Source: Ramlibacter algicola
GTDB taxonomy: Bacteria > Pseudomonadota > Gammaproteobacteria > Burkholderiales > Burkholderiaceae_C
NCBI RefSeq assembly: GCF_016641735.1
Contig: NZ_JAEDAO010000001.1
Coordinates: 2,108,001-2,172,000, forward strand
Direction: 5' to 3'
DNA length: 64,000 nucleotides
Both the position numbers and the translations under genes were made by a program. The notes under the pieces were generated by a model. That model did not search any database. It saw only the letters and a program-made list of their open reading frames with translations, and had not been told where the DNA came from. Shown one piece after another: positions 28,887 through 38,338 of the stretch. Within the stretch, counting starts at the first letter, position 1. The number at the start of each line of letters is the position of its first letter.

Positions 28887-29762
28887 ATGCGGGTCCTCAG
28901 CCCAGCCGCCATGCACGTGCTCGCGCACCCCGGCGCCTTCCTGCTCCAGGTGCTGCGCGGCTTCCTGCGCAACCAGGGATTGCTGCTGGCGGGCGCCGTC
29001 GCGTACTACGCGCTGCTGTCGGTGGTGCCGCTGCTGGTGCTGGCGGTGGTCGCGCTCTCGCACTTCGTCGATCCCGCCGAACTGTTCGAGACGCTGGGCC
29101 GCTACCTGGGCTGGCTGCTGCCGGGCCAGTCGCAACCGGTGCTGGTCGAGCTGCGCTCCTTCGTCGAGCACCGCGACGTCGTCGGCTGGGTGCTGCTCCT
29201 GACGATGCTGTTCTTCAGCTCGCTGGCCTTCAGCGTGCTCGAGAAGGCGATGGCGGTGATCTTCACCCACCGCTTCCACGTGCGGCACCGGCATTTCCTG
29301 GTCTCGGTGTTGATGCCGTACTGCTACGTGCTGTGCCTGGCGATGGGGCTGCTGCTCGTGACCTTCGTCGCAGGCCGACTGGAGGCGCTGGGTTCCACGC
29401 AGCTGGACCTGCTGGGCCACTCGTGGTCACTCGAAGGGCTCTCGGGCGCGCTGCTCTACCTGCTGGGGTTCGTTGGCGAAGTCGTGCTGCTGACGTCGCT
29501 CTACATCGTGATGCCCGTCGGCCGCCTCACCTGGCGCCACGCGCTTCCGGGCGGCATCACGGCAGCGATCCTGTGGGAGGTCACCCGGCACGTGCTGGTC
29601 TGGTATTTCGGCACGCTGTCGCAAGTGAACGTCGTGTACGGCTCGCTCACAACCGCCGTCGTCGTCCTGCTGAGCCTGGAGATCGGCGCGACGCTGGTGT
29701 TGTTCGGCGCGCAGGTGATCTCGGAGTACGAGCGGCTGGCGGTTCAGCCGGCCGCGTCGTAG
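28887..29762 (+). CDS. YihY/BrkB-family inner-membrane protein
   Basis: 291 aa with about six membrane helices. The signature of the family is seen in LLLAGAVAYYALLSVVPLLV near residue 33 and the closing helices VYGSLTTAVVVLLSLEIGAT. Members were once called virulence factor BrkB or mis-annotated as RNase BN; their biochemical role is unsettled. The last 19 bases overlap the convergent ABC ATPase gene. Confidence 0.88.
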   Translation: MRVLSPAAMHVLAHPGAFLLQVLRGFLRNQGLLLAGAVAYYALLSVVPLLVLAVVALSHFVDPAELFETLGRYLGWLLPGQSQPVLVELRSFVEHRDVVGWVLLLTMLFFSSLAFSVLEKAMAVIFTHRFHVRHRHFLVSVLMPYCYVLCLAMGLLLVTFVAGRLEALGSTQLDLLGHSWSLEGLSGALLYLLGFVGEVVLLTSLYIVMPVGRLTWRHALPGGITAAILWEVTRHVLVWYFGTLSQVNVVYGSLTTAVVVLLSLEIGATLVLFGAQVISEYERLAVQPAAS

Positions 29763-30499
29763 CCGAGCACCTTGGACAGGAACTCCGCGGCGCGCGGCGA
29801 GCGCGGCTGGCGGAAGAATTGTTCGGGCGGCGCTTCCTCGACGATGCAACCTTCGTCCATGAACAGCACGCGGTCCGCCAGGGCGCGCGCGAAGCCCATC
29901 TCGTGCGTCACGCACAGCAGCGTGAGGCCCTGCGACGCGAGTTCCATGATGACGTCGAGCACCTCCTTGACCATCTCGGGGTCGAGGGCCGACGTCGGCT
30001 CGTCGAACAACAGGACGCGGGGCTGCAGGCACAACGCCCGCGCGATGGCCACGCGCTGCTGCTGGCCGCCGGACAGCTGCGGCGGGTACTTGGACGCCTG
30101 CTCCGCGATGCGCACCCGCTCGAGTTGCTGCATCGCGCGCTCGCTGGCGTCCTTCGCCGACAGGCCGCCCACGCGCATCGGCGCGATCGTGAGGTTCTGC
30201 AGCACGGTCAGGTGCGGGAACAGGTTGAACTGCTGGAACACCATGCCGACATCGCGCCGCACGGCGGCGATCGCTGCAGGCCCTGCGCCCAGGCGATGGC
30301 CGGCGACGGTGAGCTCGCCTTCCTGGAAGGCTTCCAGCCCGTTGATGCAGCGGATCAGCGTCGACTTGCCCGAGCCCGAGGGACCGCAAATGACGATGCG
30401 TTCGCCGGCCGCGACGGCGAGGTCGATGTCGCGCAGCACGTGCAGGCCGTTGGCGAACCACTTGTTCACGCGCTCGAAGCGCACGACGGCGTCGCTCAT
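29744..30499 (-). CDS. aapP: amino-acid ABC transporter ATP-binding protein
   Basis: 251 aa ABC ATPase for polar amino-acid uptake. Walker A GPSGSGKST, Q-loop VFQQFNLFPHLTV, signature QLSGGQQQRVAIARAL, Walker B VLLFDEPTSALD and H-loop CVTHEMGFA are all intact. Last gene of a four-gene minus-strand operon (substrate-binding protein, permease, permease, ATPase). Its ATG overlaps the stop of the second permease by 4 bases. The symbol follows the aapJQMP naming used for the general L-amino-acid systems of alpha- and betaproteobacteria; substrate range is inferred. Confidence 0.9.
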   Translation of the reverse strand: MSDAVVRFERVNKWFANGLHVLRDIDLAVAAGERIVICGPSGSGKSTLIRCINGLEAFQEGELTVAGHRLGAGPAAIAAVRRDVGMVFQQFNLFPHLTVLQNLTIAPMRVGGLSAKDASERAMQQLERVRIAEQASKYPPQLSGGQQQRVAIARALCLQPRVLLFDEPTSALDPEMVKEVLDVIMELASQGLTLLCVTHEMGFARALADRVLFMDEGCIVEEAPPEQFFRQPRSPRAAEFLSKVLGYDAAG

Positions 30500-31584
30500 G
30501 CCATCTCCTGTGGCAGTTCCAGGCGCGCGCTGGCCCGGGCGAGCGCGAAGCACAGGACGAAGTAGATGGCGCCAGCAACCAGGAACAGTTCCACCTTGAA
30601 CGGGCGCCATTCCGGGTCGGACCCCAGCGCCAGCGACACGGCGCCGGTGAGTTCGTAGAGCGAGACGATGGTCACCAGCGAGGTTTCCTTCAGCAGAGAC
30701 AAGGCATTGTTGGTCAGCGCGGGCACGGCGGCCCTCAGGGCCTGCGGCAAGACCACGGCACGCTGCGCACCCCACCAGCCCAATCCGATGCTGGCGGCCG
30801 CTTCGAGCTGGCCCTTGGGCACGGACTGCAGCCCGCCGCGCACCACCTCTGCCATGTAGGCCGCGGCGAACAGGGCGAGCGCGACGACGACGCGCGCCAG
30901 CAGGTCCGGCGAGCGGCCGGGCGACAGCAGCAGCGGGAACACGAACGAGGCGATGAACAGGACCGGCACCAGCGGCACGCCGCGCACGAGCTCGATCCAG
31001 ACGGTGCACGCCGCGCGCAGCGCGGGCAGGGCGCTGCGACGGCCCAAGGCCAGCAGGATGGCGACCGGGAACGCGAGCAGCATGGTCGACGCGGTGAGGA
31101 ACAGCGTCAGTGGCAAGCCACCCCACAGGTCCGTCGGCACGGCTTCGAGGCCCGGGCCGCCACCGGCGAGCCAGGCGAACACCAGCAGCCCCGATGGCCA
31201 CGCCAGCAGCCAGCGCGGCGAGCGCGGCGCAAGCCACAAGGACGCCGCGACACCGGCGAGCAGCGCAATGCTTCCCGTGACGATGCGCCACGTGCCGTCG
31301 ACCGGATAGCGGCCCAGGAGCACCAGCCGCCACTTCTCGGCCACCACGCCCCAGCAGGCGCCGGTGCCGCGCGCGGCCTGGCATCGATCCGCATCGGGTT
31401 GCCAGACGGCGTCCAGCACGGCCCACTGCAGGAAGTGGGCAAGCGCCCAGCCGGCGACCGCGACGACCAGCAGCGTCAGCACCACCTGCGTCGGCGAGCC
31501 CGCGACATGCCGGCGCCAGGAACTCCACGCCGATGGCCCTGCGGGCTTCGCCCGGGCGGACACGATGGGGCGCACGGCGGCCAT
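30496..31584 (-). CDS. aapM: amino-acid ABC transporter permease, AapM-like
   Basis: 362 aa, HisM/GltK-type permease with an extended N-terminal part that carries extra helices, as in AapM. The conserved cytoplasmic loop that contacts the ATPase is LEAAASIGLGWWGAQRAVVLPQALR, and the N-terminal hydrophobic loop is GGLPLTLFLTASTM. I chose ATG 31584, which has GGGGG about 6 bases ahead and directly follows the stop of the first permease. An ATG at 31596 in the same frame, overlapping that stop, is the alternative. It pairs with the other permease to form the membrane channel. Confidence 0.9.
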   Translation of the reverse strand: MAAVRPIVSARAKPAGPSAWSSWRRHVAGSPTQVVLTLLVVAVAGWALAHFLQWAVLDAVWQPDADRCQAARGTGACWGVVAEKWRLVLLGRYPVDGTWRIVTGSIALLAGVAASLWLAPRSPRWLLAWPSGLLVFAWLAGGGPGLEAVPTDLWGGLPLTLFLTASTMLLAFPVAILLALGRRSALPALRAACTVWIELVRGVPLVPVLFIASFVFPLLLSPGRSPDLLARVVVALALFAAAYMAEVVRGGLQSVPKGQLEAAASIGLGWWGAQRAVVLPQALRAAVPALTNNALSLLKETSLVTIVSLYELTGAVSLALGSDPEWRPFKVELFLVAGAIYFVLCFALARASARLELPQEMA

Positions 31585-31585
31585 G

Positions 31586-32530
31586 TCAGCCCCCATGCCG
31601 CAGCGCGCGGCGGTTGAAGCGGTCCATCCCGAAAGCCGTGGACAGCGACAGCAGCAAGTAGACGGCGGCGAGCACCGCGATGCACTCGACGGCGCGGCCC
31701 GACTGGTTGATCGCCGTATTGGCGATCGACACCAGGTCCGGATAGCCGATCGCGACCGCGAGCGAGGAGTTCTTCACCAGGTTGATGTACTGGTTCGCGA
31801 GCGGGGGAATGGCCAGGCGCATCGCCTGCGGCAGCACCACCTCGCGCCATTCGACGCGGGCGGGCAGCCCGAGCGCGGCCGCCGCTTCCCATTGCCCGGC
31901 GGGCACCGCCTGCACGCCCGCGCGCACGACTTCCGCGACGTAGGCGGACGTGTACACGGCCAGGCCGATCACGAGGGCAAGGTATTCCGGCGAGAGCAGC
32001 GGCCCGCCTTCGCCACCGAGCGCCAGGCCCGCCTTGCTCCACTGGGCGATGCCGGCCCAGCCGCCGGGCTCGTCCGCGCCCGGCAGGAACTCCGTCAGCA
32101 CCAGGTACCACGCCAGCAGTTGCAGCAGCAGCGGCACGTTGCGCACCACCTCGATCCACGCGCGGCACGCGCCGCGCACCAGCGGGTTGGACGAGAGCCG
32201 GCCCACGCCGACCAGCAGCCCGAGGAGCGAGCAGCCGACGAGCGCCGGCACGGCGGCGCGGATCGTGTTCACCAGGCCCGCGAGGAACGCACGCCAGTAC
32301 GGCTGCGAGGGTTCGAACGCGAGCCAGCCTTCGCCGATGTCGAAGCCGGCCGGGTCGAGCAGGAAGTCGAAGCCGCTGCGGATGCCGCGGGCGCGCATGT
32401 GGTCCGCGGTCACGCTGGCGAGCAGCCACAGCGCCGCGACCAGCGCGAGCACCAGCACCACTTGCAGCAGCAGGTCGCCACCGCGCCCCGATGGAGCAGC
32501 GGAGGAGGGCGGCCGCCGCGGCGGGATCAA
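31586..32530 (-). CDS. aapQ: amino-acid ABC transporter permease, AapQ-like
   Basis: 314 aa. Helices include VVLVLALVAALWLLASV near the N-terminus, a periplasmic segment, and the permease core with the ATPase-contact loop WEAAAALGLPARVEWREVVLPQAMR. The start is unusual: TTG at 32530 overlaps the TGA of the binding-protein gene (TTGA), and it is the only reading that keeps the first membrane helix. A later ATG (MRARGIRSGF) would remove it. Second gene of the aap operon. Confidence 0.87.
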   Translation of the reverse strand: MIPPRRPPSSAAPSGRGGDLLLQVVLVLALVAALWLLASVTADHMRARGIRSGFDFLLDPAGFDIGEGWLAFEPSQPYWRAFLAGLVNTIRAAVPALVGCSLLGLLVGVGRLSSNPLVRGACRAWIEVVRNVPLLLQLLAWYLVLTEFLPGADEPGGWAGIAQWSKAGLALGGEGGPLLSPEYLALVIGLAVYTSAYVAEVVRAGVQAVPAGQWEAAAALGLPARVEWREVVLPQAMRLAIPPLANQYINLVKNSSLAVAIGYPDLVSIANTAINQSGRAVECIAVLAAVYLLLSLSTAFGMDRFNRRALRHGG

Positions 32531-33555
32531 CGCACGGGCGGGGCGTACACCAGGCCGCCCTTGGTCCACAGGTTGTTGCTGCCCCGCGGCAGCCCCAGCG
32601 GGCTCTTCGGCCCGACGTTGCGCTCGAAGATTTCGCCGTAGTTGCCGGTGGCCTTCACGGCGCGCGCGAGCCAGTCCTTGTCCAGGCCGAGCAGCTTGCC
32701 CATGTCCTCGGTCGTGCCGAGCAGGCGGCCGACCTGCGGGTCCCTTGCCTTCTTCTGCATCGCTTCGACGTTGGCCTGCGTGACGCCGAGTTCCTCGGCT
32801 TCCTGCAGGCCGAACAGCACCCAGCGCGCGATGGTGAAGAACTCGTCGTCGCCCCGGCGGACCGCAGGGCCGAGCGGTTCCTTGGAGATCAACTCCGGCA
32901 GGATCACATGGTCGGCCGGCGTCTTCGCTTCCTTGTTGCGAACGGACGCGAGGCCCGACGCATCGGTCGTGTAGGCGGCGCATCGGCCCGAGAAGTAGGC
33001 CGCGTTGGCGGCCTCGAACTTCTCGAACACCACGGGGCGCAGGTTCAGGTTGTTGGCGCGCGAGAACTCGCTCAGGTTCTTCTCCGTCGTCGTGCCCGAT
33101 TGCACGCAGACGGTGGTGTTCTTCAGCTGCCTGGCACTCTTCACCTTCGACTTGGCCGGCACCATGAAGCCCTGGCCGTCGATGTAGAGGATGCCGACGA
33201 AGTGCAGGCCCAGCGACGCGTCGCGCGTGAGCGTCCAGGTGGTGTTGCGCGCGAGGATGTCGACTTCACCAGACTGGATCGCGGCGAAACGCTGCTGCGA
33301 CACCAGCGGCACGAAGCGCACCTTGTTCGCATCGCCCAGGATCGCGGCGGCCAGCGCGCGGCAGTAGTCGACGTCCAGGCCCGACCAGCGTCCGCTGCCA
33401 TCGGCCTGCGAGAAGCCGGCGACGCCGCTGCTGACGCCGCACGCGAGCTGGCCCTTGGACTTGATGCCGTCGAGGGTCTTGCCGGCCCAGGCCGCGTGCG
33501 CGCCGAAGGCGAACGAAGCGGCGAGAAGCCAGCGTGAAAGGGATCGGAAGGTCAT
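32527..33555 (-). CDS. aapJ: amino-acid ABC transporter periplasmic binding protein, AapJ-like
   Basis: 342 aa. A signal peptide with a likely cut after AAWA (residues 1-24) is followed by GKTLDGIKSKGQLACGVSSG, the start of a family-3 solute-binding fold. The remaining pattern (GLDVDYCRALAAAI; VDILARNTTWTLTRD; CAAYTTDASGLA) matches AapJ/BztA. The protein would capture L-amino acids in the periplasm for the two permeases and the ATPase encoded downstream. First gene of the operon; the stop overlaps the next start. Confidence 0.93.
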   Translation of the reverse strand: MTFRSLSRWLLAASFAFGAHAAWAGKTLDGIKSKGQLACGVSSGVAGFSQADGSGRWSGLDVDYCRALAAAILGDANKVRFVPLVSQQRFAAIQSGEVDILARNTTWTLTRDASLGLHFVGILYIDGQGFMVPAKSKVKSARQLKNTTVCVQSGTTTEKNLSEFSRANNLNLRPVVFEKFEAANAAYFSGRCAAYTTDASGLASVRNKEAKTPADHVILPELISKEPLGPAVRRGDDEFFTIARWVLFGLQEAEELGVTQANVEAMQKKARDPQVGRLLGTTEDMGKLLGLDKDWLARAVKATGNYGEIFERNVGPKSPLGLPRGSNNLWTKGGLVYAPPVR

Positions 33556-33613
33556 GGGCCGAGGACTGTACCGGCTTCGCGCGCGGCCCGTGGTGCCGTG
33601 CGCGCAAGGCCCG

Positions 33614-34372
33614 TCAGCGCGGCGCCAGGCGGATCGCGCCGTCGAGGCGGATCACCTCGCCGTTGAGCATGTCGTTCTCGAAGATGTGCTTGGCCAGCTT
33701 CGCGTAGTCCTGCGGCGTGCCCAGGCGCGAGGGGAACGGCACGCTGGCGGCCAGCGCATCCTGCACTTCCTTGGGCATGCCGAACAGCATGGGCGTGCCG
33801 AAGATGCCGGGGGCGATGGTCATGTTGCGGATGCCGTTGCGCGCGAGGTCGCGCGCGATGGGCAGCGTCATGCCGACCACGCCGCCCTTGGACGCGCTGT
33901 ACGCGGCCTGGCCGATCTGGCCATCGTACGCCGCGACGGACGCGGTCGAGATCATGCAGCCGCGCTCGCCGGTCGGTTCCGGGTCGTTCTTGGCCATCGC
34001 CTCGGCCGAGAGCCGGATCATGTTGAACGAGCCGACCAGGTTGACCATGATCGTCTTCGTGTACAGCGCCAGGTTGTGCGCGCCGTTCTTGCCGACGGTC
34101 TTCTCCGCCGGCGCGATGCCGGCGCAGTTCACCAGGCCCATCAGCTTGCCCTGCGACACGGCCTTCGCGACGACCGCCTGGCCGTCGGCTTCCTGGCTCA
34201 CGTCGCACTTGACGAACGAACCGCCGATCTCGCGCGCGATCGCTTCGCCCTTGTCGGCCTGCATGTCGGCGATCACGACCTTGCCGCCGGCCTGGGCCAG
34301 CATGCGTGCGGTGCCTTCGCCGAGGCCCGATGCGCCGCCGGTGACGATGAAGACCTTGCCCTGGATGTCCAT
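33614..34372 (-). CDS. short-chain dehydrogenase, 3-hydroxyacyl-CoA dehydrogenase-like
   Basis: 252 aa classical SDR. The cofactor-binding motif is [10 protein letters not shown] at the N-terminus with Asp ending strand 2 (VVIADMQ), which favours NAD. The structural motif is LVNCAGIA. The active site is Ser in [11 protein letters not shown] and Tyr-x3-Lys in AAYSASKGG. The sequence pattern [27 protein letters not shown] resembles type II 3-hydroxyacyl-CoA dehydrogenase (HSD17B10-like), which oxidises 3-hydroxyacyl-CoA in fatty-acid or branched-chain breakdown. A single gene divergent from the patatin-like gene. Confidence 0.88.
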   Translation of the reverse strand: MDIQGKVFIVTGGASGLGEGTARMLAQAGGKVVIADMQADKGEAIAREIGGSFVKCDVSQEADGQAVVAKAVSQGKLMGLVNCAGIAPAEKTVGKNGAHNLALYTKTIMVNLVGSFNMIRLSAEAMAKNDPEPTGERGCMISTASVAAYDGQIGQAAYSASKGGVVGMTLPIARDLARNGIRNMTIAPGIFGTPMLFGMPKEVQDALAASVPFPSRLGTPQDYAKLAKHIFENDMLNGEVIRLDGAIRLAPR

Positions 34373-34435
34373 TGCTTGCTCCTTGAGTATGGGTTGGCGC
34401 GATTATCCGGGAGCCGCGCGGCGAGAATCCGCGCC

Positions 34436-35359
34436 GTGCCTGCATCGCTTCGCTTCACCCGCCGCACTGCGGCTGCCGTCCTCCTTGCATCGCTCGCCGC
34501 CTGCACCACGCCACCGCCCGTGGCGCCGGTGCAGGTCACCACGCCTCCGCCGGTCGTCGTTCCGCCGAAGCCTCCGCGGTTGGGCCTTGCACTCGGCGGT
34601 GGCGCCGCGCGCGGCTTCGCGCACGTCGGCGTGATCCAGGTGCTCGAGGAGGCCGGGTTGAAGCCGGACCTGGTCGTCGGCACTTCGGCCGGCAGCCTCG
34701 TCGCCGCGCTGTACGCGAGCGGCCGCACTGGCGCGCAACTGCAGCAGGTGGCCGAGCAGATGGACGAGGCCGCGTTCACCGACTGGACGCTGCCGCTGTT
34801 CAACCGCGGCATGCTGCGCGGCGAGGCGCTGGCGCGCTACGTCAACGCGCAGGTGGGCAACAAGCTGATCGACCAGATGCCCGTCCCGCTGGGCATTCTC
34901 GCGACGCGGCTCGACACCGGGGACGGCGTGCTGTTCCAGCGCGGCGACACGGGCACGGCCGTGCGTGCCTCGAGCGCGGTGCCGGCGGTGTTCCTGCCGG
35001 TGCGCATCGCAGGCGCGGAATACGTCGATGGGGGTTTGGTCGCGCCGGTGCCGGTGCGGCAGGCGCGGCAAATGGGTGCCGAGGTCGTGCTGGGCGTCGA
35101 CATCTCGGCCGCGCCGGAAGGCAATGGCTCGGCCGATCCGCTGCAGATCCTGCTGCAGACGTTCGCGATCATGGGCAAGAGCATCAACCGCGGCGAGCTG
35201 CCGCAGGCCGACGTGGTTGTGCGCCCGGCGCTCGTCGGCATGGGCAGCGCCGACTTCACGTCGCGCCGCCGGGCCATTGAAGCTGGGCGGGCAGCAATGC
35301 GGCAGGCCTTGCCCAAACTCAAGGCTGCGATGGCCGCCAGGACCCAAGCAGCGCAGTAG
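34436..35359 (+). CDS. patatin-like phospholipase, predicted lipoprotein
   Basis: 307 aa from the GTG at 34436. The signal has a lipobox with Cys23 (LASLAAC), followed by a Pro-rich linker and then the patatin fold. The oxyanion Gly-rich motif is LGGGAARGFAHVGV, the nucleophile Ser84 is in GTSAGS, and the catalytic Asp198 is in YVDGGLVAP. Family members hydrolyse acyl esters of phospholipids or other lipids. RssA-like bacterial members are usually cytosolic, so the lipobox points to a periplasmic or outer-membrane place of action (inference). The start codon follows AGAATCC; no strong ribosome site is visible. Confidence 0.88.
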   Translation: MPASLRFTRRTAAAVLLASLAACTTPPPVAPVQVTTPPPVVVPPKPPRLGLALGGGAARGFAHVGVIQVLEEAGLKPDLVVGTSAGSLVAALYASGRTGAQLQQVAEQMDEAAFTDWTLPLFNRGMLRGEALARYVNAQVGNKLIDQMPVPLGILATRLDTGDGVLFQRGDTGTAVRASSAVPAVFLPVRIAGAEYVDGGLVAPVPVRQARQMGAEVVLGVDISAAPEGNGSADPLQILLQTFAIMGKSINRGELPQADVVVRPALVGMGSADFTSRRRAIEAGRAAMRQALPKLKAAMAARTQAAQ

Positions 35360-35360
35360 C

Positions 35361-35388
35361 AAAAAAAACCCCGCCTGGTGGCGGGGCT
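35361..35388 (-). terminator. Rho-independent terminator for the phasin transcript
   Basis: The stem CCCCGCC / GGCGGGG (35369-35375 with 35380-35386) has a TGGT loop. A run of eight A at 35361-35368 becomes a U tract on the minus strand. The rest of the 168-base gap 35360-35527 holds only a second short dyad (CTCCGCGGCGCGCGGAG, about 35465). Confidence 0.75.
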
Positions 35389-35527
35389 TGGAAGGATCCC
35401 TGGCGGGACCCGAGGAGACAACCTGAAGAACTCCCGTCCATCACGGAAGTCCTGGGGTAGATGCTCCGCGGCGCGCGGAGTTCCCGGTCCAGACGAAGCT
35501 GGGGCCGTCCGCGCGCATTTCAAGTGC

Positions 35528-36073
35528 TCAGCGCTTGGCCTTGGCGGTCGTCTTGGTGGCGTTGACGGCCGTGTTGGCGACGGCGTTGAAGTTCGCTTCG
35601 GCGACGTCACCGGCCTGCTTGATGGCCTTCTGCACCGATTCCAGCGCGTTGTTGCCGGCGGCGACGGCGCTCTTGAACACGGCGACGGCGGTTTCGGAAC
35701 CGGCGGGCGCGTTCTTGGCGGCGTTGTCGACCACGGCCAGGAACTTCTTCTGGGCGTCGCTGGCTTGCGATTCGAAGGTCTTGCCGAACTCGGCGCCGGT
35801 GCCCGACGCGATGTCGTACAGGTGGCGGCTGTAGGCGGCGGTCTTCTCGGCCAGGGGCTGGAACAGGCCGGCTTGCAGCGCCAGCAGTTCCTGCGCGTCC
35901 TTGACGCTTAGCAGCGTCTGGGCGGCGGTGGCCGACTCGGCCAGGGCGGCCTTCGAGGCGGTCATGTTCAGCTCGACGAGCTTCTCGACGCCTTCGAACG
36001 CCTTGGCGGTCAGGCCGAACAGGGTTTCGAAGGAAGCCTTCTGCGAGGCCAGCAGTTGTTCAGGGGTCAGCAT
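35528..36073 (-). CDS. phaP: phasin, polyhydroxyalkanoate granule protein
   Basis: 181 aa, the usual size for a phasin-2 family protein. It is almost entirely amphipathic helix, beginning [20 protein letters not shown] and ending in a basic Thr/Lys/Ala tail ([11 protein letters not shown]) like the tails of other phasins. Phasins coat intracellular polyhydroxybutyrate granules and control their size and number. A strong promoter lies 70 bases upstream and a strong terminator downstream, so it is an independent, probably well-expressed unit. No pha synthase gene is in the window. Confidence 0.92.
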   Translation of the reverse strand: MLTPEQLLASQKASFETLFGLTAKAFEGVEKLVELNMTASKAALAESATAAQTLLSVKDAQELLALQAGLFQPLAEKTAAYSRHLYDIASGTGAEFGKTFESQASDAQKKFLAVVDNAAKNAPAGSETAVAVFKSAVAAGNNALESVQKAIKQAGDVAEANFNAVANTAVNATKTTAKAKR

Positions 36074-36142
36074 GGTCAGATCTCCGGGTGGTGGGTGGGG
36101 CCGCTCCGGTCAACCTGTATGTTGCGGCGCAGCATAGATGGA

Positions 36143-36171
36143 AGTCTAAGGGCGGCTCGGGTCGATTGCAA
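36143..36171 (-). promoter_or_regulatory. sigma70 promoter of phaP
   Basis: On the minus strand, TTGCAA (36171-36166), a 17-base spacer, then TAGACT (36148-36143). It lies 70 bases from the phasin ATG. The gap between phaP and the next gene has no other clear signal. Confidence 0.6.
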
Positions 36172-36249
36172 GCGTTTTTTGTGCGACGCAGCAATCTAGT
36201 GGCCAGCCCCTAGCCGACAGGGTGCCGGCCCACCCGGACAATGCCGGGA

Positions 36250-37176
36250 ATGCAGGTTTTCTACGCGACGCAGTTCGTGCTGCCGCTGCCGCCGGGCCAC
36301 CGGTTCCCGATGGGCAAGTACAAGCTGCTGCGCGACCGGCTCACGGCCGAGCTGCCCGAGATCGCCCTGCGCCAGGCCGAGTCGGCCACCGATGGGCAGC
36401 TGGCGCTGGTCCACACGCCGGCCTACGTCCAGGCGATCAGCGACGGCACCGTCGACAAGGCCATCCTGCGCGAGATCGGCTTCCCCTGGAGCGAGGCGAT
36501 GGCCGTACGGGCGCGGCGCTCGGTCGGCGCCACGATCGCTGCCTGCCGCGCGGCGTTCGACGACGGCGTCGCCGCCAATGTGGCCGGCGGCACCCATCAC
36601 GCGTATGCGGACCGCGGCGGCGGCTTCTGCGTGTTCAACGACGCCGCGGTCGCGACCCGGCTGATGCAGGCGGAGCACGGGCGACGGGGCCGCACGCTGC
36701 ACGTGGCCGTCATCGATCTCGACGTGCACCAGGGCAACGGCACCGCCCGCATCTTCCGCGACGACCCCACCGTGTTCACCCTGTCGATGCACGGGCAGAA
36801 GAACTTCCCGTTCCGCAAGGAGGCGAGCGACCTGGACGTCGACCTGCCGGACGGCACCGGCGACGCCGCCTACATCGAGGCGCTGGAGCTGGCGCTGGGC
36901 GAACTCGAACGCCGTTTCGCCCCCGGCCTGGTGATCTACCTCGCGGGCGCGGACCCGCACGAGGGCGACCGCCTCGGGCGGCTGAAGCTCACGTGGGACG
37001 GCCTCGAGGCGCGCGACCGGCGCGTGTTCGACTGGGCCTGGCAACGCGGCGTGCCGCTTGCCTTCGCGATGGCCGGCGGCTACGGCACGCGCATGGAGGA
37101 CACGGTGCAGGTGCAGGTGAACACCTTCGCCGCCGGCGTGCAGGCCTGGCGGCGCTGGCAGAATCGCCGGCGATGA
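36250..37176 (+). CDS. histone-deacetylase-family (acetylpolyamine-type) amidohydrolase
   Basis: 308 aa zinc hydrolase of the arginase/deacetylase fold. Metal ligands and charge-relay residues are visible in [33 protein letters not shown] and [14 protein letters not shown]. Bacterial members remove acetyl groups from polyamines or other small amides. I chose ATG 36250 because homologues open like [20 protein letters not shown]; an ATG at 36241 adds three residues. First gene of a packed plus-strand run; its stop overlaps the start of the thioesterase (ATGA). The substrate cannot be assigned. Confidence 0.88.
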   Translation: MQVFYATQFVLPLPPGHRFPMGKYKLLRDRLTAELPEIALRQAESATDGQLALVHTPAYVQAISDGTVDKAILREIGFPWSEAMAVRARRSVGATIAACRAAFDDGVAANVAGGTHHAYADRGGGFCVFNDAAVATRLMQAEHGRRGRTLHVAVIDLDVHQGNGTARIFRDDPTVFTLSMHGQKNFPFRKEASDLDVDLPDGTGDAAYIEALELALGELERRFAPGLVIYLAGADPHEGDRLGRLKLTWDGLEARDRRVFDWAWQRGVPLAFAMAGGYGTRMEDTVQVQVNTFAAGVQAWRRWQNRRR

Positions 37177-37619
37177 GCGACCGCCCCACGGCCCGGCAGG
37201 AGCCCGAATCCCGCAGCGCGTACCGCGCCTTCCGGCCGATCACCACCCGCTGGATGGACAACGACGTCTACGGCCACGTCAACAACGTCGTCTATTACAG
37301 CTGGTTCGACACCGCGGTCAACGCGCACCTGATCGAGCGCGGTGCGCTCGACATCCACGACGGCACGACCATCGGCCTGGTCGTCGAGACCCAGTGCAAC
37401 TACTTCGCGCCGCTCGCGTTCCCGCAGGCCGTCGACGCCGGCATCCGCGTCGCGCGCATCGGCGGCTCCAGCGTCCGCTACGAAGTCGGCCTGTTCGGCG
37501 CCGGCGAGCCCCTCACCGCGGCCAAGGGCCACTTCATCCACGTCTACGTCGACCGGGCCACGCGCCGCCCGGCCCCATTGCCCGACGCGCTGCGCCGCGT
37601 CCTCGAGGACCTCCAATGA
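37173..37619 (+). CDS. acyl-CoA thioesterase, 4-hydroxybenzoyl-CoA thioesterase-like
   Basis: 148 aa single hot-dog domain. The active-site segment [20 protein letters not shown] has the Asp and HVNN typical of the family that hydrolyses acyl-CoA thioesters. The protein should act as a tetramer in the cytoplasm. Coupled by 4-base overlaps to the deacetylase-like gene upstream and the nitroreductase downstream. Substrate unknown. Confidence 0.9.
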   Translation: MSDRPTARQEPESRSAYRAFRPITTRWMDNDVYGHVNNVVYYSWFDTAVNAHLIERGALDIHDGTTIGLVVETQCNYFAPLAFPQAVDAGIRVARIGGSSVRYEVGLFGAGEPLTAAKGHFIHVYVDRATRRPAPLPDALRRVLEDLQ

Positions 37620-38338
37620 CTTCCCAGGTGCGCACCGTCGTCGCCGATCCCGCCAGCGTGGCCGCGGCCATCGAAAGCCGCTTTTCCGCCCGCGCGTTCC
37701 TGCCCACGCCGGTGCCCCGCGCCACCATCGAGAAGATGCTCGCGCTCGCCAGCCGCGCGGCGTCGGGCACCAACACGCAGCCCTGGAAGGTCTACGTGCT
37801 GCAGGGCGCCAGCCGCGACACGCTGGTCGGGAAGGTGTGCGCCGCGCACGACGCCATCTACCGCGATCCCTCCGTGGCCGCCGAGTACCGCGAGGAGTAC
37901 GACTACTACCCGGAGAAGTGGGTGTCGCCGTACATCGACCGCCGGCGCGAGAACGGCTGGAGCCTGTACGGCCTGCTGGGGATCGCCAAGGGCGAGAAGG
38001 ACAAGATGCACGCGCAGCACCAGCGCAACTTCCGCTTCTTCGATGCGCCCGTCGGCCTGATGTTCACGCTCGACCGCGTGATGGGCCGCGGCTCGCTGGT
38101 CGACTACGGCATGTTCCTGCAGACGTTCATGCTCGCCGCTCGCGCCGAAGGCCTGCACACCTGCCCGCAGGCGGCGTGGAACGGCTTCGCGAAGATCATC
38201 CTGCCGCACGTCGGCGCCGGCCCGGACGAGATGCTCGTCTGCGGCATGTCGCTCGGCTACGCCGACGTCGACGCGCCGGTCAACGGCTTCCACACGCCGC
38301 GCGAACCGGTGCAGGCGTTCACCACCTGGCTGGAATGA
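37616..38338 (+). CDS. nitroreductase-family flavoprotein
   Basis: 240 aa. FMN-dependent oxidoreductase fold: the N-terminal [16 protein letters not shown] and [19 protein letters not shown] bind FMN, and the C-terminal segment [28 protein letters not shown] closes the site. It is longer than a minimal nitroreductase, with an inserted helical lid (residues about 85-115). Such enzymes reduce nitroaromatics or quinones with NAD(P)H; the natural substrate is not known. Coupled to its neighbours by ATGA overlaps. Confidence 0.88.
   Translation: MTSQVRTVVADPASVAAAIESRFSARAFLPTPVPRATIEKMLALASRAASGTNTQPWKVYVLQGASRDTLVGKVCAAHDAIYRDPSVAAEYREEYDYYPEKWVSPYIDRRRENGWSLYGLLGIAKGEKDKMHAQHQRNFRFFDAPVGLMFTLDRVMGRGSLVDYGMFLQTFMLAARAEGLHTCPQAAWNGFAKIILPHVGAGPDEMLVCGMSLGYADVDAPVNGFHTPREPVQAFTTWLE

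Noticed and set aside
27165..29420. A 752-codon upstream extension of dnaG in the same frame
   Set aside because: It is antisense to the acyl-CoA synthetase and part of the YihY gene; DnaG begins at the conserved MAIPQSFIQD with its zinc ribbon.
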